Below are positions 60,016 to 64,000 of a stretch of 64,000 nt of DNA, one piece after another. This DNA comes from Streptomyces sp. CC0208 (GTDB lineage: Bacteria > Actinomycetota > Actinomycetes > Streptomycetales > Streptomycetaceae), in the NCBI RefSeq assembly GCF_003443735.1, contig NZ_CP031969.1, forward strand, positions 2,914,001 through 2,978,000, read 5' to 3'. The stretch's first letter is position 1. Every line of letters begins with the position of its first letter. A program made the translations under genes and the position numbers. Below the pieces are notes generated by a model. That model searched no databases and was not told the DNA's origin. It saw nothing but the letters and a program-made list of their open reading frames with translations.

Positions 60016-61500
60016 CTACTCCCCCGCGATGGCCTCCGCCGCCGCCCTGCCGCACACCCTTGCCGCGCCGTGGGTCGCGATGTGCAGGGCTCCTCGGGCG
60101 GGGGCCTGCGGGAGGCCCATTTCGATCACGATCGTGTCGGGGCGGGTGCGCAGGACGGTGTCCAGGGCCGCCCTCATCCAGGGGTGACGGTGTTCGTCAC
60201 GGACCACGGCCACGATGCGGCGGGGGCCGGCCGCGGCCAGCGTGGCGAGGCCCGCGTCCTCGCCGGCGAAGCTGCCCGTTTCCGTGCCGGGGAGCAGGCG
60301 GGCGAGTTCGGCGGCGACGCCCCAGGGCGTCTCGTCGCCGACGGCCACGTTGACGACCGGGGTGAAGGCGGCGACGTAGGGAGCCGTGGTGAGGGGGGTG
60401 AAGCCGTCCCGGCCGGTGATGTGCAACGCCCTTCGGGCGGCGCGCAGTCCCACCTCCTCGTCGGCCGGCAGCTGCGTGTCGGCTGCGCCGGCGGCCGTCC
60501 AGTGGGCCAGCGAGCGGACGCGTTCCGCCGCTTCCGCGAGCCGCTCCTCGGGGAGTTCGCCCGAGCGGACCGCCGAGACCAGGGCGTCGCGCAGGCGCCG
60601 TACCGTCTCGTCGTCGGCCAGGCCGCCGCCCACGCAGATCGCGTCGGCGCCGGCGGCGACGGCCAGGACGCTGCCGCGCTCGATGCCATAGGTGCCGGCG
60701 ATGGCCTGCATCTCCATGCCGTCGGTGACGATGAGGCCGGTGTAGCCGAGTTCGCCGCGCAGCAGGTCGGTCAGCACCTTGTGGGACAAGGTGGCCGGGA
60801 GGTCCGGGTCCAGGGCGGGGACCAGGATGTGGGCGGTCATCACCGCGCGGGTGCCGGCGGCGATGGCCGCGCGGAAGGGCCGCAGTTCCCGCTCCAGGAG
60901 CACCGACTCGTCCACGTCGATGCGCGGCAGGGCGTGGTGGGAGTCGATCGCGGTGTCGCCGTGACCAGGGAAGTGCTTGGTGCAGGCCGCGACGCCCGCC
61001 GACTGCAGGCCGGCGACGTAGGCCGCCGTGTGCCGGGCGGCCAGCTCGGAGGCGGCGCCGAAGGAGCGCACGCCGATCACCGGGTTGGACGGGTTGGAGT
61101 TCACGTCGGCCGACGGGGCCCAGTTGAGGTTGACCCCGCAGACGGCGAGGCGGCGGCCGAGCTCAGCGGCCACCGCGCGCGTCAGGTCCACGTCGTCCAC
61201 CGCGCCCAGCGCGTGGTTGCCGGGGAAGGACGAGCCGGTGCGCACCTCCAGGCGGGTGACGTCACCGCCCTCCTCGTCGATGGCGACCAGGACGTCGTCG
61301 CGTTCGGCACGCAACTGGGCGGTCAGGGCCGTCAGTTGTTCCGGGGAGGCGATATTGCGGCCGAACAGGCCGACCGAGGCGAGGCCCTCGCCGAGGCGGC
61401 GCAGCAGCCAGTCGGGGGCGGTGGTGCCGGTGAAGCCGGGTTGGAGGACGGTGAGGGCGTCCCGCGTCAGTGTGTCTGTGCCGCTGGCGAATGTCGTCAT
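60016..61500 (-). CDS. dasD: Beta-N-acetylglucosaminidase, glycoside hydrolase family 3
   Basis: A 494-residue GH3 enzyme of the NagZ type. KHFPGHGDTAIDSHHALP (about 171-188) is the family signature with the Asp-His general acid/base loop, and YTGLIVTDGMEMQAI carries the nucleophile Asp. It lacks a signal peptide, so it acts in the cytoplasm, splitting imported chitobiose into GlcNAc. It starts 8 bp after the dasC stop. The last 130 residues form an extra alpha/beta domain. Confidence 0.93.
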   Translation of the reverse strand: MTTFASGTDTLTRDALTVLQPGFTGTTAPDWLLRRLGEGLASVGLFGRNIASPEQLTALTAQLRAERDDVLVAIDEEGGDVTRLEVRTGSSFPGNHALGAVDDVDLTRAVAAELGRRLAVCGVNLNWAPSADVNSNPSNPVIGVRSFGAASELAARHTAAYVAGLQSAGVAACTKHFPGHGDTAIDSHHALPRIDVDESVLLERELRPFRAAIAAGTRAVMTAHILVPALDPDLPATLSHKVLTDLLRGELGYTGLIVTDGMEMQAIAGTYGIERGSVLAVAAGADAICVGGGLADDETVRRLRDALVSAVRSGELPEERLAEAAERVRSLAHWTAAGAADTQLPADEEVGLRAARRALHITGRDGFTPLTTAPYVAAFTPVVNVAVGDETPWGVAAELARLLPGTETGSFAGEDAGLATLAAAGPRRIVAVVRDEHRHPWMRAALDTVLRTRPDTIVIEMGLPQAPARGALHIATHGAARVCGRAAAEAIAGE

Positions 61501-61508
61501 CGGGGGCG

Positions 61509-62360
61509 TTATCCCTTCACGGCGCCCGCGGTGAGACCCGCGGCCATCTTGCGCTGGACGAGGAGGAAGAGGACCACGATCGGCACGGCCATCATGGTGG
61601 AACCGGCCATCATCGGGGCGTATTCGGTGCCGTGTTTGGTGGTGAAGTTGCCGAGCCAGACGGTCGCGGTCTGGTTCTTCTGGCTGAGCAGCATGAGGGC
61701 GTAGAGGTACTCGTTCCAGGCCTGGATGAAGCCGTAGACCGAGGTGGCGACCATGCCGGGGGCCAGCAGCGGGAAGACCACCCGCAGGAAGGCGCCGGTG
61801 GGGGAACAGCCGTCGACCATCGCCGCCTCCTCCAGCTCCTTCGGGATGTTGACGATGAAGCCGCGCAGCGTCCACACCGTGAAGGGGAGGATGAAGGTCA
61901 GGTACGTGATGATCAGGCCCGACAGCTTGTCGTACTGATCGAGGTCGTTCAGGAGCAGGAAGACCGGGATGATCATCGCGACCAGCGGGATCATCTGGAC
62001 CGCGAGGATGCCCACGATCACGATCTTCCGGCCGCGGAAGGAGAAGCGGGAGATGGCGAGGGCGCCGAGCGTGCCGACGACGATGCCGATCGCGACGACC
62101 GCCAGGGAGACGATCAGGCTGCGGCCGACCGGGCCCCAGAAGTCGGCGATGTCCAGTGCGCGGCTGAAGTTGGAGAAGGTGACGCCGGTCGGCAGCAGGC
62201 TCGGGTCCGGGTCGATCGCGTCCTTCGCCGGTTTGAAGGCCGTGTTGAGCATCCAGTAGACGGGGAAGCCGGCCGTCACGAAGACGAGGAGGCCGAGGAG
62301 GTTCCAGCCGGCCTTGGACTTCCCGCGGCGACGGCCGCCGGCCTGGGCGAGCGCGCTCAT
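61509..62360 (-). CDS. dasC: Chitobiose ABC transporter permease DasC
   Basis: A 283-residue MalG-type permease with six helices. EAA loop EEAAMVDGCSPTGAFLRVVFPLLAPG. The N-terminus is short and basic. The start overlaps the dasB stop (ATGA). Works with DasB, DasA and an ATPase encoded elsewhere (MsiK in Streptomyces) to import N,N'-diacetylchitobiose. Confidence 0.94.
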   Translation of the reverse strand: MSALAQAGGRRRGKSKAGWNLLGLLVFVTAGFPVYWMLNTAFKPAKDAIDPDPSLLPTGVTFSNFSRALDIADFWGPVGRSLIVSLAVVAIGIVVGTLGALAISRFSFRGRKIVIVGILAVQMIPLVAMIIPVFLLLNDLDQYDKLSGLIITYLTFILPFTVWTLRGFIVNIPKELEEAAMVDGCSPTGAFLRVVFPLLAPGMVATSVYGFIQAWNEYLYALMLLSQKNQTATVWLGNFTTKHGTEYAPMMAGSTMMAVPIVVLFLLVQRKMAAGLTAGAVKG

Positions 62361-63337
62361 TCGACCTCTCCGATCTTCAGCATCTGACGCATGTAGACGG
62401 CGACGACCCCGAGCAGCAGGAGCACGGTGAGGAGGGCGATCGCCGAGCCCTGCGCGTAGTCGTTGACCACGAAGGCACGGTCGTAGGAGTAGGTGGTCAG
62501 GAGCTGGAACTCCTCCTCGGGGTGGCCGTTGCGCATCACGAACACCTGCGGGAAGACGCCCATGTCCCAGATCACCGACAGGGTCGTGAGCATCACGATG
62601 ATCGGCTTGAGGACGGGCACGGTGACGTACCGGAAGACGCCCCAGGCGCTCGCGCCGTCCAGCCGGGCCGCCTCCTCCAGTTCCGCGGGGACCTGGGTGA
62701 GTCCGGCGCTGAGCGTGATGACGACGAAGGGCACCGCGCCCCACACCACGAGCAGCATGATCACGGCCAGGCCCTGGGGGCCGCTGGCGAACCAGTTGTG
62801 CCCGATCATCTCGACGCCGGGCAACTTGCTGAGCAGCGCGTTGAGGATGCCGTAGTCCGCGTCGAACAGCCACTTGAAGACCGTGGTGGCGACGATGATC
62901 GGCATGCCCCAGCTGGCCACCAGGGCGATGTTGACGAGGGTCTTCACCCAGCCGGAGACCCGCTGGAGCAGCAGGGCGATCAGCATGCCCGCGACCATGG
63001 TGAAGATGACGCAGCCGGCCGCGAAGACGATGGTCCGGACGACGACCGCCCAGAACTCGCTGTCGCCCAGCACGCCCGTGAAGTTGTCGAAGCCGACCCA
63101 CTCGGCCGGCTGGAAGCCCCACAGCTGGGACTGCCCGAACTTCTGGAAGGACAGACCGACCAGCCGGACCAGCGGATAGCCGAGGACCAGCACCAGGATC
63201 AGCAGGCAGGGGGCGAGCAGCAGCCAGGGGGTGGCGCTGAAGGTCCGCCTTCTGCTCGGCGGGGCGGGCCTGGACGGCGGCGGTACCGACATCGGCGGCG
63301 GCACCTCGGTGGGGGTGGTCGTGTCTGCGGCACTCAT
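62357..63337 (-). CDS. dasB: Chitobiose ABC transporter permease DasB
   Basis: A 326-residue MalF-type permease. Thirty Pro-rich cytoplasmic residues precede six membrane helices (WLLLAPCLLILVLVLGYPLV first). EAA loop AELEEAARLDGASAWGVFRYVTVPVLKP. GAGGAG lies just before ATG 63337. Confidence 0.94.
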   Translation of the reverse strand: MSAADTTTPTEVPPPMSVPPPSRPAPPSRRRTFSATPWLLLAPCLLILVLVLGYPLVRLVGLSFQKFGQSQLWGFQPAEWVGFDNFTGVLGDSEFWAVVVRTIVFAAGCVIFTMVAGMLIALLLQRVSGWVKTLVNIALVASWGMPIIVATTVFKWLFDADYGILNALLSKLPGVEMIGHNWFASGPQGLAVIMLLVVWGAVPFVVITLSAGLTQVPAELEEAARLDGASAWGVFRYVTVPVLKPIIVMLTTLSVIWDMGVFPQVFVMRNGHPEEEFQLLTTYSYDRAFVVNDYAQGSAIALLTVLLLLGVVAVYMRQMLKIGEVE

Positions 63338-63360
63338 GGCGCGCTCCTCAGCGGTCCCTC

Positions 63361-63472
63361 TGGTCGTACGAAGGCGAAGTCGCACGGGTCGTACGAAGGC
63401 GAAGTCGTACGGGTCGTACGAAGGCGAAGCCCGCACGTCGTACGGGACGAAGCCCGCACGGCCGTACGGGAA
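63361..63472. repeat. 25-bp tandem repeats between dasA and dasB
   Basis: Three near-perfect units GGGTCGTACGAAGGCGAAGT(C/-)... at 63361-63385, 63386-63410 and 63411-63436, followed by two decayed units (63437-63472) with GTACGGG-CGAAGCCCGCAC. Confidence 0.85.
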
Positions 63473-63504
63473 GCAGGGCCCCGTCGTTCTCGACGGGGCC
63501 CTGC
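63473..63504 (-). terminator. Strong hairpin directly after dasA
   Basis: A 14-bp perfect stem GCAGGGCCCCGTCG/CGACGGGGCCCTGC (63473-63486 and 63491-63504) with loop TTCT, six bases beyond the dasA stop. It probably stops or stabilises most dasA transcripts before dasB. Confidence 0.9.
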
Positions 63505-63510
63505 CTGAGG

Positions 63511-64000
63511 TCACTTGGTGTTGATGACCTTGTCGATCGCGGCGTCCGCGTCCTTCGCGGCGGCCTCGACCGACTTCTTGCCGGTGCCGATGTTCTGGAG
63601 CATGGTCTGCAGGACCTGCGCCTTCTCGACCTGGCCCCAGCCGGGCGCCATCGGCACGAACCAGTTGGACTCGGCCGCGGTGGCCGGGACCGCGGTCGCC
63701 GGGTCGTTCTTCAGGGTGGCGAGGTCGGTCTTGTTGTTGGGCAGGTTGCCCTTGGCCATCAGGCCCTTCTGCCCGGAGGGACCGGTGAAGGCGTTGATCC
63801 ACTCGGCGGCGACGGCCTGCGCCTTCGACTTCACCGGCACGGCGAGGTCCGAACCGCCCAGGAACACGGGCATGTTCTTGCCGGACGGACCCGGCATCAC
63901 GAAGTTCTCGAGGTTGTCCTTGAGCTTGCCGGTCTTGTCGTTCTTCGGGTCGGCGGAGGTCGCGCCCTCCCAGGCCGCGCCGAAGATCATGCCGGACTTG
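63511..64000 (-). CDS. dasA: Chitobiose-binding lipoprotein DasA (C-terminal part, start outside window)
   Basis: The last 163 residues of a family 1 sugar-binding protein. Visible segments KSGMIFGAAWEGATSADP, NMPVFLGGSDLAVPVKSKAQAVAAEWINAF and SNWFVPMAPGWGQVEKAQVLQTMLQNIGTGKKSV are typical of the C-lobe, with the Trp residues that stack on sugars. Identity rests on the following dasB-dasC-dasD genes. Signal peptide not in view. Confidence 0.92.
   Translation of the reverse strand, partial: KSGMIFGAAWEGATSADPKNDKTGKLKDNLENFVMPGPSGKNMPVFLGGSDLAVPVKSKAQAVAAEWINAFTGPSGQKGLMAKGNLPNNKTDLATLKNDPATAVPATAAESNWFVPMAPGWGQVEKAQVLQTMLQNIGTGKKSVEAAAKDADAAIDKVINTK

Noticed and set aside
63361..63472. Tandem units between dasA and dasB as a CRISPR array
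   Set aside because: Units are contiguous, with no unique spacers, and there are no cas genes.

Overview
The window is chromosomal DNA of a Streptomyces (or very close relative). The evidence is very high G+C, GTG starts, leaderless and GTGA/ATGA-coupled genes, and a string of genes typical of this genus: a conservon, lon, the fused 2-oxoglutarate decarboxylase/dehydrogenase, a nickel superoxide dismutase with its maturation protease, SigH with its anti-sigma factor, wblE, nagB and the das chitobiose cluster. From memory, the same gene order occurs in the S. coelicolor core chromosome around lon-sodN-sigH-wblE-dasABC. No phage, plasmid, intact insertion sequence, CRISPR array, rRNA or tRNA was seen.

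Layout. 1-4845 (minus): a styrene/indole-monooxygenase-like flavoprotein cut by the window edge, then the conservon cvnD-C-B-A (GTPase, DUF742, roadblock, histidine-kinase-like sensor). 5-16.3 kb: PP2C-like phosphatase, MarR regulator, GH25 lysozyme, Lon (with HspR- and ClgR-type sites upstream), two acetyltransferases, a rhomboid-like protein, a spermidine-synthase-like protein and an OmpR/EnvZ-type two-component system. 16.5-28 kb: the large 2-oxoglutarate dehydrogenase-type enzyme, a small DUF6104 protein, a gene whose 3' end is repeated downstream, a DUF4097/PadR pair, a ClpN/HTH pair with paired operators, an oxidoreductase, a nested inverted-repeat element and a malic enzyme. 28.5-34 kb: a polar amino acid ABC transporter, a methyltransferase, a CGNR regulator, sodX and sodN. 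33.8-39 kb (minus): an operon of an acetyltransferase-aminotransferase fusion with a CdsA-type enzyme, then PPK2, a small membrane protein and a PiT phosphate transporter. 39-44 kb: AraC regulator, two VOC proteins, an ECF sigma factor read through into DUF952, its YCII partner, and small proteins.

44.1-47.2 kb holds the most unusual system: a cyclic-nucleotide-domain encapsulin shell (family 2B, EshA-like) translationally linked to a polyprenyl diphosphate synthase carrying a long, repetitive, disordered N-terminus. This looks like a protein nanocompartment housing isoprenoid chemistry.

47.5-55.5 kb: amidase, PLP-dependent deaminase, Na+/H+ antiporter, UBP zinc finger, anti-sigma/SigH, a lipid kinase and WblE. 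55.5-64 kb: a PAS/HWE-type histidine kinase, a TetR/SDR pair, nagB with a DasR site, and (minus) dasD-dasC-dasB-dasA for uptake and cleavage of chitin oligosaccharides. The products feed into NagB, which turns glucosamine-6-phosphate into fructose-6-phosphate.

All calls are by reading the sequence and from knowledge of the families; no database search was run.
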